Positions 17,091-29,024 of a DNA stretch of 33,729 nt are shown piece after piece. Under the pieces are notes generated by a model. It was not told where the DNA came from, searched no databases, and saw only the letters and a program-made list of their open reading frames with translations. Every line of letters starts with the position of its first letter. The stretch's first letter is position 1. This DNA is from Idiomarina sp. 34-48-12 (GTDB taxonomy: Bacteria > Pseudomonadota > Gammaproteobacteria > Enterobacterales > Alteromonadaceae). The stretch lies in NCBI GenBank assembly GCA_002279005.1, contig NCJS01000007.1, positions 1 through 33,729 on the forward strand, given 5' to 3'. A program made the translations under genes and the position numbers.

Positions 17091-17993
17091 ATGTCTGCAA
17101 AAAAACGAGGACTTGGACGCGGTCTCGACGCGTTATTAACCACCAGCAAAGCCGTTCGCGATAAAGAGCAACATGACGGTGCACCTGAAGTTGATTACAC
17201 CAAAGGTGAATTACAAAAACTACCGATTGAGTGGTTACAACCAGGTAAATATCAGCCTCGTAAAGACATGACGCCTGAGGCGCTGGAAGATCTTGCCGCC
17301 TCCATTAAGGCACAAGGCATTATCCAACCGATTGTGGTGCGTGAAGTTGCCCATGAAAAGTTTGAAATTATTGCCGGTGAGCGTCGTTGGCGTGCGGCCC
17401 AAATGGCACGTTTGCAAGAAGTACCCTGTTTGATTAAGCCGGTTCCTGATGAAGCAGCGGTAGCTATCGCGCTAATTGAGAACATTCAGCGTGAAGATCT
17501 CAATGCCATGGAAGAAGCAACGGCATTACAACGCTTGTTAACTGAATTCCAATTAACGCACCAAGAAGTCGCTGATGCGGTTGGTAAATCGCGGGCAACT
17601 GTAACTAACCTATTGCGTTTAAATAATCTGCAGCAAGAAACCAAAACGTTACTTGAGCGCGGTGATATTGAACTTGGCCATGCCAAATTATTACTTGCGT
17701 TAGAGGGCGAACCACAAGCTGAAATTGCACGTTTAATTGCCGCCAAAGGTATGACCGTGCGTGAAGCTGAAAAATTGGTGCGGTTGGCATTAGAGCCAGC
17801 AAAAGAAAAGCCAGCAAAAGCACAGCCTGACGCCGATATTCAACGCTTAGAAAAACGTCTCAGCGAACGCCTTGGTGCCAGTGTCGCAATTAACCATGGG
17901 CGCAAAGGAAAAGGTAAAGTTGTCATTAATTACAGTAGCTTAGATGAGCTAGATGGCATACTCACTCACTTCCAGCTCGAACACGATAGCTAA
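17091..17993 (+). CDS. parB: ParB/Spo0J chromosome-partitioning DNA-binding CTPase
   Basis: ParB loads at parS sites, spreads as a CTP-dependent clamp and stimulates ParA. The 300-residue protein shows the N-terminal KKRGLGRGLDALL, the CTPase region GKYQPRKDM and IIAGERRWRAAQMARL, and ALIENIQREDLNAMEEA. A helix-turn-helix lies at LTHQEVADAVGKSRATVTNL, and the C-terminal part is the dimerisation domain ending FQLEHDS. It follows parA by 14 bp with a good AAGGAAA ribosome binding site. Confidence 0.97.
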   Translation: MSAKKRGLGRGLDALLTTSKAVRDKEQHDGAPEVDYTKGELQKLPIEWLQPGKYQPRKDMTPEALEDLAASIKAQGIIQPIVVREVAHEKFEIIAGERRWRAAQMARLQEVPCLIKPVPDEAAVAIALIENIQREDLNAMEEATALQRLLTEFQLTHQEVADAVGKSRATVTNLLRLNNLQQETKTLLERGDIELGHAKLLLALEGEPQAEIARLIAAKGMTVREAEKLVRLALEPAKEKPAKAQPDADIQRLEKRLSERLGASVAINHGRKGKGKVVINYSSLDELDGILTHFQLEHDS

Positions 17994-18007
17994 CCATCCC
18001 AATTTGT

Positions 18008-18035
18008 TTGCAATTCAACGCCAAATCTTTATACT
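18008..18035 (+). promoter_or_regulatory. Putative sigma-70 promoter of the atp operon
   Basis: TTGCAA at 18008-18013, a 16-bp spacer, then TATACT at 18030-18035. It lies in the 73-bp gap between parB and atpI, about 32 bp upstream of the atpI start, and is the only good candidate there. Confidence 0.6.
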
Positions 18036-18066
18036 ATCGCGGGCTTTTAACCGAGGTTTTTAGCCC

Positions 18067-19336
<1,270 letters not shown>

Positions 19337-19352
19337 TTTTGTTTTTACTTAG

Positions 19353-19628
<276 letters not shown>

Positions 19629-19675
19629 TAAGCCATCCAACTTTCGAACGATAGAACTTATAGGAGGGGGGGTTA

Positions 19676-20146
19676 ATGAATATAAACATGACCCTGATCG
19701 GAGAATTAATCGCGTTCATCGTCTTCGTACTGTTTTGTATGAAGTTCGTATGGCCTCCGCTAAATAATGCGATTGAAGCTCGTCAGAAGAAAATTGCTGA
19801 TGGTCTTGCAGCCGGTGAACGTGCCGAAAAAGACTTAGAGCTTGCTCAGGCAAAGATTGCTGACGAACTGAAAGAAGCGAAAGCGCAAGCTGCTGAAATC
19901 ATTGCTCAAGCGAAGAAACGCGCTGAGCAAACGGTTGAAGAAGGCAAGCAACGTGGTGAGACTGAGCGCGAAGCAATTATCGCTGCTGGTCACGCTGAAG
20001 TTGAAGCGGAACGCAATCGCTTACGCGAAGAATTGCGCAAGCAAGTAGCTGTATTAGCTGTTGCCGGTGCAAGCAAAATCATCGAGCGTGAAATTGATAA
20101 AGACGCTCACAGTGACATTGTTGAAAAACTGGTCGCTGAACTCTAA
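19676..20146 (+). CDS. atpF: F-type ATP synthase subunit b
   Basis: Subunit b is the peripheral stalk. The 156-residue protein, equal in length to E. coli AtpF, has one N-terminal transmembrane helix ([23 protein letters not shown], spaced for length), then a long Ala/Glu/Lys-rich right-handed coiled coil (residues about 30-120) and a C-terminal delta-binding part. The start MNIN matches the family, and a strong AGGAGGGGG lies just upstream. Confidence 0.97.
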   Translation: MNINMTLIGELIAFIVFVLFCMKFVWPPLNNAIEARQKKIADGLAAGERAEKDLELAQAKIADELKEAKAQAAEIIAQAKKRAEQTVEEGKQRGETEREAIIAAGHAEVEAERNRLREELRKQVAVLAVAGASKIIEREIDKDAHSDIVEKLVAEL

Positions 20147-20164
20147 CCAAAGGGGTTTGTGCAA

Positions 20165-20698
20165 ATGTCAGAATTGACTACGGTTGCTCGCCCCTATGCA
20201 AAAGCAGCTTTTGATTTTGCAGTAGAGAACGGCGCTATCGAAAAATGGCATGAAATGTTGGCCTTTGCTGCTGCGGTAGCAAATGATGCCACCATGGCTA
20301 CGTTTTTGAGCAGCGCCGAAACGCTAGAAAAGAAAGTTGAAGTTTTCATCAACGTATGTGGTGAGCAACTGGACGATAAAGCCCAGAATTTTGTTCGCGT
20401 TATGGCTGAAAATGGCCGTTTGAAAGCTTTATCTGCTGTGGTTGCGTTGTTCGCTGAACTGCGCGCCGACTACGAAAAAGAAATTGCTGTCGATGTTACG
20501 TCAGCGGTGAAATTGACGAAGAAACAGCAGGACAATCTAGCGAAAACGTTAGAACAACGTTTTTTACGCAAAGTTAAGCTGAATTGCACTGTCGATGCAG
20601 CAATTGTCAGTGGCTTATACATTAAAGCTGGTGACACGGTAATCGACGGCACGGTGCGCGGCAAGTTAGATCGACTTGCACACGCACTGCAATCCTAA
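20165..20698 (+). CDS. atpH: F-type ATP synthase subunit delta
   Basis: Delta links the b stalk to the top of the alpha3-beta3 head. From ATG 20165 the product has 177 residues, the same as E. coli delta. It begins [20 protein letters not shown] and ends with the conserved region [20 protein letters not shown] followed by [12 protein letters not shown] at 20159 would add two residues; AGGGG at 20151-20155 spaces equally with the ATG, and the family start is at the ATG. Confidence 0.96.
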   Translation: MSELTTVARPYAKAAFDFAVENGAIEKWHEMLAFAAAVANDATMATFLSSAETLEKKVEVFINVCGEQLDDKAQNFVRVMAENGRLKALSAVVALFAELRADYEKEIAVDVTSAVKLTKKQQDNLAKTLEQRFLRKVKLNCTVDAAIVSGLYIKAGDTVIDGTVRGKLDRLAHALQS

Positions 20699-20712
20699 TT
20701 GGGGACTTGAGC

Positions 20713-22254
20713 ATGCAACTGAATTCAAATGAAATCGCAGAGCTGATCAAAAAACGAATTGAACAGTTCGAAGTGGTCAGTGAAGCTCGTAACGAAGGTA
20801 CCATCGTATCTGTAACCGACGGTATTATTCGCATTCACGGCCTTGCAGACTGTATGCAAGGTGAGATGGTTGAGCTTCCTGGCAATCGTTACGCAATCGC
20901 ATTGAACCTTGAGCGCGACACCGTTGGTGCCGTTGTTATGGGTCCATATGCTGATTTGCAAGAAGGCGTAAAAGTTAAATCTACTGGCCGTATCTTAGAA
21001 GTTCCGGTTGGTCGTGCCTTGTTAGGCCGCGTGGTGAACACCTTGGGTGAGCCAATTGACGGTAAAGGTCCGATTGAAGCGGACGGCTTTGAGCCAGTTG
21101 AAAAAATCGCACCAGGTGTAATCGAGCGTCAATCAGTTGATCAACCAGTTCAAACTGGTTACAAATCAATCGATGCTATGATTCCAGTAGGTCGTGGTCA
21201 GCGTGAGTTGATCATCGGTGACCGTCAAACCGGTAAAACGGCTTTGGCAATCGATGCCATCATCAACCAGAAAAACTCAGGCATTAAGTGTGTTTACGTC
21301 GCTATTGGTCAGAAAGCATCGACTATCGCGAACGTGGTACGCAAGCTTGAAGAACATGGCGCATTGGAAAACACCATTGTTGTTGCAGCATCGGCTTCTG
21401 AATCAGCAGCGTTGCAATACTTGGCAGCCTACTCAGGTTGTACCATGGGTGAATACTTCCGTGACCGCGGTGAAGACGCACTAATCGTATACGATGACTT
21501 GTCGAAGCAAGCAGTTGCTTATCGTCAAATCTCATTGTTGCTACGTCGTCCACCAGGTCGTGAAGCATACCCAGGTGACGTTTTCTATCTTCACTCACGT
21601 CTACTTGAGCGTGCAGCGCGTGTAAACGCTGACTACGTTGAAAAGTACACCAACGGTGAAGTGAAAGGTCAAACCGGTTCATTAACAGCGCTTCCGATTA
21701 TCGAAACCCAAGCGGGTGACGTATCAGCGTTCGTACCAACCAACGTGATTTCAATCACCGACGGTCAGATCTTCTTAGAAACTGACTTGTTCAACGCCGG
21801 TATCCGTCCAGCTGTTAACGCTGGTATCTCGGTATCGCGTGTAGGTGGTGCAGCACAAACCAAGATCATTAAGAAACTTGGTGGTGGTATCCGTTTGGCA
21901 TTAGCACAGTATCGTGAATTGGCAGCGTTCGCGCAGTTCGCTTCAGACTTAGATGAAGCAACGCGTGCACAGCTTGAGCACGGTCAGCGTGTTACTGAAC
22001 TGATGAAACAAAACCAATATAAGCCAATGAGCGTGGCTGAAATGGCAGTGTCTATCTTCTCTGCAGAAAAGGGTTACCTGAAAGATGTAGAGAAAGACAA
22101 AATCCTCGACTTCGAAGGTGCGTTAATTTCGTACATGCGTAGCGAGCACGCTGAACTGATGGCTGATATTGATAAAACTGGCAACTATAACGACGACATC
22201 GAAGCGAAGCTGCACGAAGGCCTTAAAGCCTTCAAGAAAACGCAGTCTTGGTAA
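20713..22254 (+). CDS. atpA: F-type ATP synthase subunit alpha
   Basis: Alpha forms the non-catalytic nucleotide sites of F1. From ATG 20713 there are 513 residues, as in E. coli. The P loop is [13 protein letters not shown] near residue 170; the family signature appears as [17 protein letters not shown], and the N-terminus begins [23 protein letters not shown] at 20707 in the same frame lies in the ribosome binding region GGGGACTTGAGC and is less likely. Codon bias is strong, as expected for a highly expressed gene. Confidence 0.98.
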   Translation: MQLNSNEIAELIKKRIEQFEVVSEARNEGTIVSVTDGIIRIHGLADCMQGEMVELPGNRYAIALNLERDTVGAVVMGPYADLQEGVKVKSTGRILEVPVGRALLGRVVNTLGEPIDGKGPIEADGFEPVEKIAPGVIERQSVDQPVQTGYKSIDAMIPVGRGQRELIIGDRQTGKTALAIDAIINQKNSGIKCVYVAIGQKASTIANVVRKLEEHGALENTIVVAASASESAALQYLAAYSGCTMGEYFRDRGEDALIVYDDLSKQAVAYRQISLLLRRPPGREAYPGDVFYLHSRLLERAARVNADYVEKYTNGEVKGQTGSLTALPIIETQAGDVSAFVPTNVISITDGQIFLETDLFNAGIRPAVNAGISVSRVGGAAQTKIIKKLGGGIRLALAQYRELAAFAQFASDLDEATRAQLEHGQRVTELMKQNQYKPMSVAEMAVSIFSAEKGYLKDVEKDKILDFEGALISYMRSEHAELMADIDKTGNYNDDIEAKLHEGLKAFKKTQSW

Positions 22255-22311
22255 GCGGAGCGTGGCTACACAATGTGTGGCCACAAGTCGTTGAGTTAAC
22301 AGGAGAATATC

Positions 22312-23178
22312 ATGGCCGGCGGTAAAGAGATAAAAACCAAGATCGGGAGTATTAACAATACTCAGAAGATCACCAGTGCAATGGAGATGGTTGCTGCGTC
22401 TAAAATGAAAAAGGCGCAGGAACGTATGGCTTCAAGCCGTCCGTATGCGGACAGCATTCGCAAGGTGATCGGCCATGTTGCCCATGCCAACTTAGAATAT
22501 AAGCATCCGTACTTAGAAGAGCGTGATGTGAAACGAGTTGGTTACATTGTGATTTCAACTGACCGCGGTTTGTGCGGCGGCTTAAACACCAACGAATTTA
22601 AAGCGGTGGTTAAGCATGCTAAAGCATATAAAGACAGCGGCGTAGATGTCGATTTCGCAGCGATTGGTAACAAGGCTACGGGTTTCTTTAAACGCTTTGG
22701 AGGCCGTTTACTGGCGCAAAAATCAGGTCTTGGTGATAAGCCAAGCGTGAATGATGTGCTCGGGACTGTGCAGGTAATGTTGGATGCCTTTGATGAAGGT
22801 AAAATCGACCGCCTGTTCGTGGTGTATAACAAGTTTGTGAACACCATGAAGCAAGAACCAACGATAGCGCAATTGCTACCGTTGCCAAAAGCTGAGTCTC
22901 GTGACGAAGTTCAATCAGGTAGCTGGGACTACTTGTATGAGCCGAATCCACAGCCAATTTTAGAATTACTGATCCGTCGTTACGTTGAAGCGACTGTGCA
23001 TCAGGGCGTGGTGGACAACATCGCTAGTGAACAGGCAGCGCGGATGGTGGCAATGAAAGCCGCTACCGACAACGCCGAAGACCTCATTGATCAATTGCAA
23101 CTGGTGTACAACAAAGCACGCCAAGCAGCGATCACGCAGGAAATTTCGGAAATTGTATCGGGCGCCGAAGCGGTTTAA
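22312..23178 (+). CDS. atpG: F-type ATP synthase subunit gamma
   Basis: Gamma is the rotating central shaft. The 288-residue protein begins [20 protein letters not shown] and continues [16 protein letters not shown], the conserved N-terminal helix. [11 protein letters not shown] lies near residues 83-93, and the C-terminal helix ends with [19 protein letters not shown], the gamma signature. Gap from atpA is 57 bp and to atpD 39 bp. The ribosome binding site is AGGAG. Confidence 0.98.
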   Translation: MAGGKEIKTKIGSINNTQKITSAMEMVAASKMKKAQERMASSRPYADSIRKVIGHVAHANLEYKHPYLEERDVKRVGYIVISTDRGLCGGLNTNEFKAVVKHAKAYKDSGVDVDFAAIGNKATGFFKRFGGRLLAQKSGLGDKPSVNDVLGTVQVMLDAFDEGKIDRLFVVYNKFVNTMKQEPTIAQLLPLPKAESRDEVQSGSWDYLYEPNPQPILELLIRRYVEATVHQGVVDNIASEQAARMVAMKAATDNAEDLIDQLQLVYNKARQAAITQEISEIVSGAEAV

Positions 23179-24603
<1,425 letters not shown>

Positions 24604-24620
24604 TAAACCGGGAGGTTTAA

Positions 24621-25037
24621 ATGGCAGCTAAAACTGTACAGCTTGATGTGGTCAGCGCCGAAGAACGTTTGTTCTCTGGTGCCGTTGAGACCCTGCAAGT
24701 GACCGGTAGCGAAGGTGAGCTGGGTATTCACCCAGGTCACGCCCCGCTTTTAACCACTATCAAACCAGGTATGGTTCGTGTGGTGAAAGAAGGTGGCGAA
24801 GAAGAAATCATCTACGTTGCTGGTGGTGTGCTTGAAGTGCAGCCGCATAACGTCTCGGTCCTTGCTGATACGGCCATTCGTGGTGAAGAGCTTGATGAAC
24901 AAAAAGCTCTTGAAGCCAAGAAACACGCTGAAGAAGCAATTGCAGATCAAAGTTCTGACTTAAGCTACGCAGAAGCTGCGGCAGAACTGGCTCGAGCGAT
25001 GGCTCAGTTGCAGGTTATTCGCAAATTGCGCAAATAA
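24621..25037 (+). CDS. atpC: F-type ATP synthase subunit epsilon
   Basis: Epsilon binds gamma, couples it to the c-ring and can inhibit hydrolysis. The 138-residue protein has the N-terminal beta-sandwich ([57 protein letters not shown]) and the C-terminal two-helix arm ([20 protein letters not shown] onward). It is the last gene of the operon, followed by a strong terminator. GGGAGG is its ribosome binding site. Confidence 0.97.
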   Translation: MAAKTVQLDVVSAEERLFSGAVETLQVTGSEGELGIHPGHAPLLTTIKPGMVRVVKEGGEEEIIYVAGGVLEVQPHNVSVLADTAIRGEELDEQKALEAKKHAEEAIADQSSDLSYAEAAAELARAMAQLQVIRKLRK

Positions 25038-25062
25038 TCAGCACGCCAGCTTTAAGAAAATG

Positions 25063-25099
25063 AAAAGACCCGTAAATCTCGGTTTGCGGGTCTTTTTTT
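25063..25099 (+). terminator. Rho-independent terminator of the atp operon
   Basis: The stem AAAAGACCCG (25063-25072) pairs with CGGGTCTTTT (25087-25096) and is extended inward by a T-G wobble and AAA/TTT; the loop is TCTCGG. A run of T residues follows directly. It lies 26 bp after the atpC stop and separates the operon from glmU. Confidence 0.93.
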
Positions 25100-25171
25100 C
25101 GTCTGTTAATTTGTTGTAAACAGCATTAAAATAGCCCATTAAATTTTTTGAATACAGAAACGGAAGGATTC

Positions 25172-26536
25172 ATGTCTCTGAGTGTTGTTGTACTCGCCGC
25201 AGGTAAAGGCACACGTATGCGTTCGGCATTGCCGAAGGTACTGCATCCGGTTGCCCATAAACCGATGGTTCAGCATGTAATTGATACGGCTCGTTCATTA
25301 GAACCAGAACAGGTGCACGTCATTTATGGTCACGGTGGCAATGTATTAAAGGAAAAACTTGCCGGACAAACGCTTAATTTTGTTGAGCAAGCACAGCAAC
25401 TGGGTACTGGCCATGCGGTACAGCAAGTTGTGCCACACATTCAAGACAACCAAACGGTATTAATTCTGTACGGTGATGTGCCATTAACGCGCACAGAAAC
25501 CTTGCAAGGTTTGCTAGCTGCTGCGGCAACGACCGATTTAGCATTATTGACGGTAACCCTGCCTGATCCGACCGGTTATGGCCGCATTGTGCGTGATGAC
25601 AATAATGCTGTTGTCGGTATTGTTGAGCAAAAAGATGCCAATGCCGAGCAATTAAAAATCACCGAAGTAAATACCGGCATGATGGCGGTGAATGGCGCGG
25701 CATTAAAGCGCTGGTTGGGCAATCTGTCGAACAATAACGCCCAAGGCGAATACTATCTTACCGATATTGTGGCGATGGCAGCCGACGAAGGTGTGACCAT
25801 CGCGACGGCGCAACCACAAGCCATTAGCGAAGTGGAAGGTGCCAACAATCGCGTGCAATTGGCTGGACTAGAGCGCGCGTATCAAGCTCGTCAAGCCGAG
25901 CAACTGATGTTAGACGGCGCCACATTGATGGACCCAGCGCGTGTAGATGTGCGCGGTGAGGTGATCATTGCCAACGACGTGGTGGTTGACGTGAATGTTA
26001 TTTTTGAAGGCCGAGTGGAACTTGGCGAAGGCGTCGTTATCGAAAGCAACTGTGTACTGCGTAATTGTAAAATTGGTGCCGGTTCACGCGTGAAAGCGAA
26101 TAGCGTCATTGAAGACGCCGTGTTAGCTGAAAATTGCGGCGTTGGCCCGTATGCGCGCTTACGCCCAGGCGCTGACTTAGCCGAAGGTGTGCAAGTTGGC
26201 AACTTTGTCGAAATTAAGAAAACGCGCATGGGTAAAGGCTCAAAAGCGAGTCACCTCACCTACCTTGGTGACGCACAAATTGGTGCTGGCGTGAATATTG
26301 GTGCTGGTACCATCACCTGTAACTACGACGGTATAAATAAATTTGTCACCGAAATTGATGATGGCGCATTTATCGGATCAAATAGCTCGTTGGTTGCTCC
26401 GGTTCGTGTTGGTAAAAACGCAACGGTAGGAGCCGGTTCAACGGTGACCAAGAGTGTGGAAGACGAAGAACTAGCGGTTGCGCGCGGTAAACAACGGAAT
26501 ATTAGTGGCTGGCAACGTCCAGTGAAAAAAGGATAA
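25172..26536 (+). CDS. glmU: GlmU, GlcNAc-1-P uridyltransferase / GlcN-1-P acetyltransferase
   Basis: This bifunctional enzyme makes UDP-GlcNAc for peptidoglycan and lipopolysaccharide. From ATG 25172 the protein has 454 residues. The uridyltransferase domain shows [19 protein letters not shown] (residues 8-26), LYGDVPLT and [10 protein letters not shown]. The C-terminal half is a left-handed beta helix with hexapeptide repeats and the acetyltransferase part [20 protein letters not shown] followed by [12 protein letters not shown] reject the TTG at 25148, because GGAAGGATTC sits directly before the ATG. glmS follows after 5 bp. Confidence 0.97.
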   Translation: MSLSVVVLAAGKGTRMRSALPKVLHPVAHKPMVQHVIDTARSLEPEQVHVIYGHGGNVLKEKLAGQTLNFVEQAQQLGTGHAVQQVVPHIQDNQTVLILYGDVPLTRTETLQGLLAAAATTDLALLTVTLPDPTGYGRIVRDDNNAVVGIVEQKDANAEQLKITEVNTGMMAVNGAALKRWLGNLSNNNAQGEYYLTDIVAMAADEGVTIATAQPQAISEVEGANNRVQLAGLERAYQARQAEQLMLDGATLMDPARVDVRGEVIIANDVVVDVNVIFEGRVELGEGVVIESNCVLRNCKIGAGSRVKANSVIEDAVLAENCGVGPYARLRPGADLAEGVQVGNFVEIKKTRMGKGSKASHLTYLGDAQIGAGVNIGAGTITCNYDGINKFVTEIDDGAFIGSNSSLVAPVRVGKNATVGAGSTVTKSVEDEELAVARGKQRNISGWQRPVKKG

Positions 26537-26541
26537 GCGAT

Positions 26542-28374
26542 ATGTGTGGAATTGTTGGCGCAACTTCTGAGCGCCGTATTAGCGAAATTCTCATTGAAGG
26601 TTTGAAACGTCTTGAGTACCGCGGTTACGATTCAGCGGGCTTGGCCGTATTAAACGAACAAGGTGTGATTGAAAGCGTTCGTCGCACCGGTAAAGTTCAG
26701 GCATTAAAAGATGCTGTTGGTGAGCACCCACTATCGGGTACAACCGGTATTGCACATACTCGCTGGGCAACTCACGGCGGTGTTACTGAGGCGAACGCTC
26801 ATCCGCATATTTCTGAAAATTGTATTGCTGTTGTGCATAACGGCATTATCGAAAACCACGATAAATTACGTGAGCAGTTAAAAGGCTTAGGTTATACCTT
26901 TGCCTCAGACACCGACACCGAAGTGATTTGTCACTTAGTGCATCACGAACGTAAAACCCACGATGATTTATTTGAAGCCGTGCAAGCCACCGTGCGAAAA
27001 CTTGAAGGCGCCTACGGTACTGTGGTGATGGATTGTCGTGAACCAGGCCGTTTGGTCGTGGCTCGCTCTGGTAGTCCGTTGGTAATTGGTTTAGGTATTG
27101 GCGAGAACTTTGTTGCCTCAGACCAACTCGCATTGTTACCGGTAACGCGTAAGTTCATGTTCCTCGAAGAAGGCGACATGGCTGACATTAACCGCACCGA
27201 AGTGAAAGTTTACGACGCCAACGGCGCGCTTGTTGAACGTGAGATTCACGAATCAGACGGTAACTATGACGCTGGCGGCAAAGGTGAGTATCGTCACTTT
27301 ATGCTCAAAGAAATTCATGAGCAGCCAAGCGCCGTGCGCAACGCCATAGAAGGCCGTATTGTTGATGGTCATGTGGCAGACGATGTTTTCGGCAATGGCT
27401 CGCTAGAGCTGTTAAAAGACATCGAGCACGTCCAAATTGTAGCGTGTGGTACGTCTTATCATGCGGGCATGGTCGCACGCTATTGGTTAGAATCGATGGC
27501 GGGTGTGTCATGTAACGTCGAAATTGCCTCAGAATTCCGTTATCGCCAATCGCACGTGCATCGTAATAGTTTGTTAGTCACGATTTCACAGTCTGGTGAA
27601 ACTGCGGATACTTTGGCGGCACTGCGATTAAGCAAAGAGCTCGGTTACAAAGGTAGTCTCACCATTTGTAACGTGAGTACGTCATCGATGGTGCGTGAAT
27701 CAGACTTAGCGTATATGACGCGTGCCGGCACCGAGATTGGCGTGGCATCAACCAAAGCATTTACGACTCAGTTAGTCGGCTTATTGATGCTAACTTTGGC
27801 GATTGGCCAGTTCCGCGGTATGCCAGCTTCACAACAAGAAGCAGTGTTGAAATCGCTAAAAACGTTGCCTGCGAAGCTCGAAGAAGCGTTATTGCTAAGC
27901 GATGCTATTGAAGCCTTAGCACCTGAGTTTGCGGATAAGTTTCATAGCCTGTTCTTAGGCCGCGGCACGCAATACCCAATTGCGATGGAAGGTGCGTTAA
28001 AGCTCAAAGAAATTTCCTATATTCACGCTGAAGCGTATGCAGCAGGTGAATTGAAGCACGGCCCGCTGGCACTCATTGACGCAGATATGCCAGTGATTGT
28101 GGTGGCACCAAACGATGAATTGCTTGAGAAGCTAAAATCAAATGTTGAAGAAGTTCGTGCTCGTGGCGGCATTATGTATGTGTTTGCCGACAAAGATGCG
28201 CACTTCAAGAGCGACGAAAGCATGCGCGTCATCAACGTCACACACTGTGACGAGCTGATTGCGCCAATTGTTTATACCATTCCGCTTCAGTTGCTCTCCT
28301 ACTTCGTTGCCATCATCAAAGGCACCGACGTGGATCAGCCGCGCAACTTGGCGAAGTCGGTAACCGTTGAATAA
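26542..28374 (+). CDS. glmS: GlmS, glucosamine-6-phosphate synthase
   Basis: GlmS converts fructose-6-phosphate and glutamine to glucosamine-6-phosphate. The 610-residue protein starts MCGIVGA, with the catalytic Cys as the second residue of the ORF, then [20 protein letters not shown] and [10 protein letters not shown] of the class II glutaminase. Two SIS domains follow ([53 protein letters not shown]), and it ends [15 protein letters not shown]. The last about 36 bp of the gene are the DNA recognised by TnsD in Tn7 systems; here a Tn7-family element sits 25 bp after the stop, so glmS itself is undamaged. Confidence 0.98.
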   Translation: MCGIVGATSERRISEILIEGLKRLEYRGYDSAGLAVLNEQGVIESVRRTGKVQALKDAVGEHPLSGTTGIAHTRWATHGGVTEANAHPHISENCIAVVHNGIIENHDKLREQLKGLGYTFASDTDTEVICHLVHHERKTHDDLFEAVQATVRKLEGAYGTVVMDCREPGRLVVARSGSPLVIGLGIGENFVASDQLALLPVTRKFMFLEEGDMADINRTEVKVYDANGALVEREIHESDGNYDAGGKGEYRHFMLKEIHEQPSAVRNAIEGRIVDGHVADDVFGNGSLELLKDIEHVQIVACGTSYHAGMVARYWLESMAGVSCNVEIASEFRYRQSHVHRNSLLVTISQSGETADTLAALRLSKELGYKGSLTICNVSTSSMVRESDLAYMTRAGTEIGVASTKAFTTQLVGLLMLTLAIGQFRGMPASQQEAVLKSLKTLPAKLEEALLLSDAIEALAPEFADKFHSLFLGRGTQYPIAMEGALKLKEISYIHAEAYAAGELKHGPLALIDADMPVIVVAPNDELLEKLKSNVEEVRARGGIMYVFADKDAHFKSDESMRVINVTHCDELIAPIVYTIPLQLLSYFVAIIKGTDVDQPRNLAKSVTVE

Positions 28375-28399
28375 TCACACTATTCAAAAATTAAAGGGC
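28339..28399 (+). other. attTn7 attachment site (occupied)
   Basis: The end of glmS, encoding the conserved [12 protein letters not shown], is the usual TnsD-binding region. Insertion occurred so that the first transposon base (28400) follows 25 bp after the stop codon (28372-28374), the standard distance. AGGGC (28395-28399) is the expected 5-bp target duplication; its second copy lies outside the window and cannot be checked. Confidence 0.85.
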
Positions 28400-28407
28400 T
28401 GTGGCGT

Positions 28408-28467
28408 AGTAATAAAGTTTCATACTAAGTAATAAAGTATCATACTTAGTAATAAAGTATCATACTG
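28408..28467 (+). repeat. Three tandem 20-bp TnsB-binding sites, transposon right end
   Basis: Copies lie at 28408-28427, 28428-28447 and 28448-28467 with an exact 20-bp period: AGTAATAAAGTTTCATACTA, then AGTAATAAAGTATCATACTT and AGTAATAAAGTATCATACTG. They differ only in a T/A at position 12 and the last base. The AATAAAGT core matches the Tn7 TnsB sites, which are overlapping 22-bp units. Abutting head-to-tail sites are expected at the right end, where Tn7 has closely packed sites; the left end usually has them spread out. Confidence 0.88.
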
Positions 28468-28584
28468 AATTAGCGCCGAGGCTATAGATTTTTAAAGCAA
28501 TAAGATATTTTAGATGTGGTTTTAAAAAGAAATCGTATTGTTTATATCGATGTTGTGATCAAAGATAATTAGATAACACAAGGG

Positions 28585-28816
28585 GGTTGGAGCCGTGATG
28601 GCCAACCAGCTTCCTAGTGAGGGGCGCACGTGAATAACTAAGTAACGGGCAGTGTCCGCAATGCTTACTCTGAAACGTGGTTGCACGCCCTGCCGACCGA
28701 GAAGCAACCTTGGAAGGCAATCCACCTTGGGAGGGTCGCTCCTGAACTTGGTGGCGTCGCTGGCCTGCGACGTAAAGCTCAGGTTATTAATTTCCTGGGC
28801 CGGCTCGGGAGTAATT
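28585..28816 (+). ncRNA. Putative structured RNA in transposon cargo
   Basis: This GC-rich stretch in an A/T-rich setting has no convincing protein. It folds into successive helices: GGTTGG 28585-28590 with CCAACC 28602-28607; a coaxial pair GGGGCG 28621-28626/CGCCCT 28686-28691 and CACGT 28627-28631/ACGTG 28675-28679, enclosing AGTAA 28641-28645/TTACT 28665-28669; CGACC 28694-28698 with GGTCG 28734-28738; CCTGA 28741-28745 with TCAGG 28779-28783 enclosing GCGTCGC 28754-28760/GCGACGT 28767-28773 (one wobble); and a long hairpin 28789-28816. The last helix ends right before the ribosome binding site of a 30-codon ORF, so it may be either an independent RNA or a regulatory leader. I do not recognise the family. 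Strand is inferred from the ORF and hairpin downstream. Confidence 0.5.
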
Positions 28817-28828
28817 GAGGCTGAACTT

Positions 28829-28921
28829 ATGTTCAAAGTCGAAACTTCCAACATAAAGGTTACCATTGATGTGGCTAAAATTATCAAGGCAACTGCCATT
28901 TTAGTTTTTGTGCTGCTTTAG
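28829..28921 (+). CDS. Hydrophobic 30-residue micropeptide
   Basis: An ATG at 28829 with GAGG 8 bp upstream (28817-28820) opens a 30-codon frame with a polar first half (MFKVETSNIKVTID) and a hydrophobic second half (VAKIIKATAILVFVLL). This looks like a short membrane-inserting peptide, as in small type I toxins or regulatory micropeptides. It follows the structured region and precedes a hairpin by 11 bp. An overlong frame starting at GTG 28652 includes it, but the upstream part has no protein character. No relative is recognised; chance is possible for so short an ORF. Confidence 0.4.
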   Translation: MFKVETSNIKVTIDVAKIIKATAILVFVLL

Positions 28922-28932
28922 GTTTTCCTGTG

Positions 28933-28957
28933 AAGGGGCAGATTTTCTGCCCCTTTC
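28933..28957 (+). terminator. Hairpin, possible terminator of the RNA/micropeptide unit
   Basis: The stem AAGGGGCAGA (28933-28942) pairs perfectly with TCTGCCCCTT (28946-28955) around a TTT loop. The following T tract is short (TTTC, then A residues), so termination may be partial. It lies 11 bp after the micropeptide stop and about 68 bp before the next gene. Confidence 0.6.
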
Positions 28958-29024
28958 AAAAATACCACCTGTCTTTGTTAGTTATTGGTTATTTAGTTAC
29001 AAACTTTAACTTAACAGAGGTTTC

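Noticed and set aside
25900..26230. Minus-strand 112-codon frame inside glmU
   Set aside because: It is a shadow of the hexapeptide-repeat coding sequence on the other strand, with no ribosome binding site and no domain.
28625..28634. parS-like core CACGTGAA inside the transposon cargo
   Set aside because: parS is the 16-bp TGTTTCACGTGAAACA; here only the central eight bases match and the flanks (GCG...TAAC) do not. The core belongs to an RNA helix. No other parS was seen in the window.
28522..28899. 125-codon minus-strand frame over the same region
   Set aside because: It is antisense to the structured region and the micro-ORF, has no ribosome binding site and no recognisable domain. Long open frames by chance are expected in this composition.
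28652..28921. 89-codon plus-strand frame from GTG 28652
   Set aside because: The upstream 59 codons have no ribosome binding site and no protein-like composition, and they coincide with strong RNA helices. Only the last 30 codons from ATG 28829 are credible.
28585..28957. Retron msr-msd, guide RNA or group II intron
   Set aside because: No reverse transcriptase, maturase, TnpB/IscB or cas gene is adjacent, and there is no GTGYG intron start or domain V-like hairpin that I can recognise.
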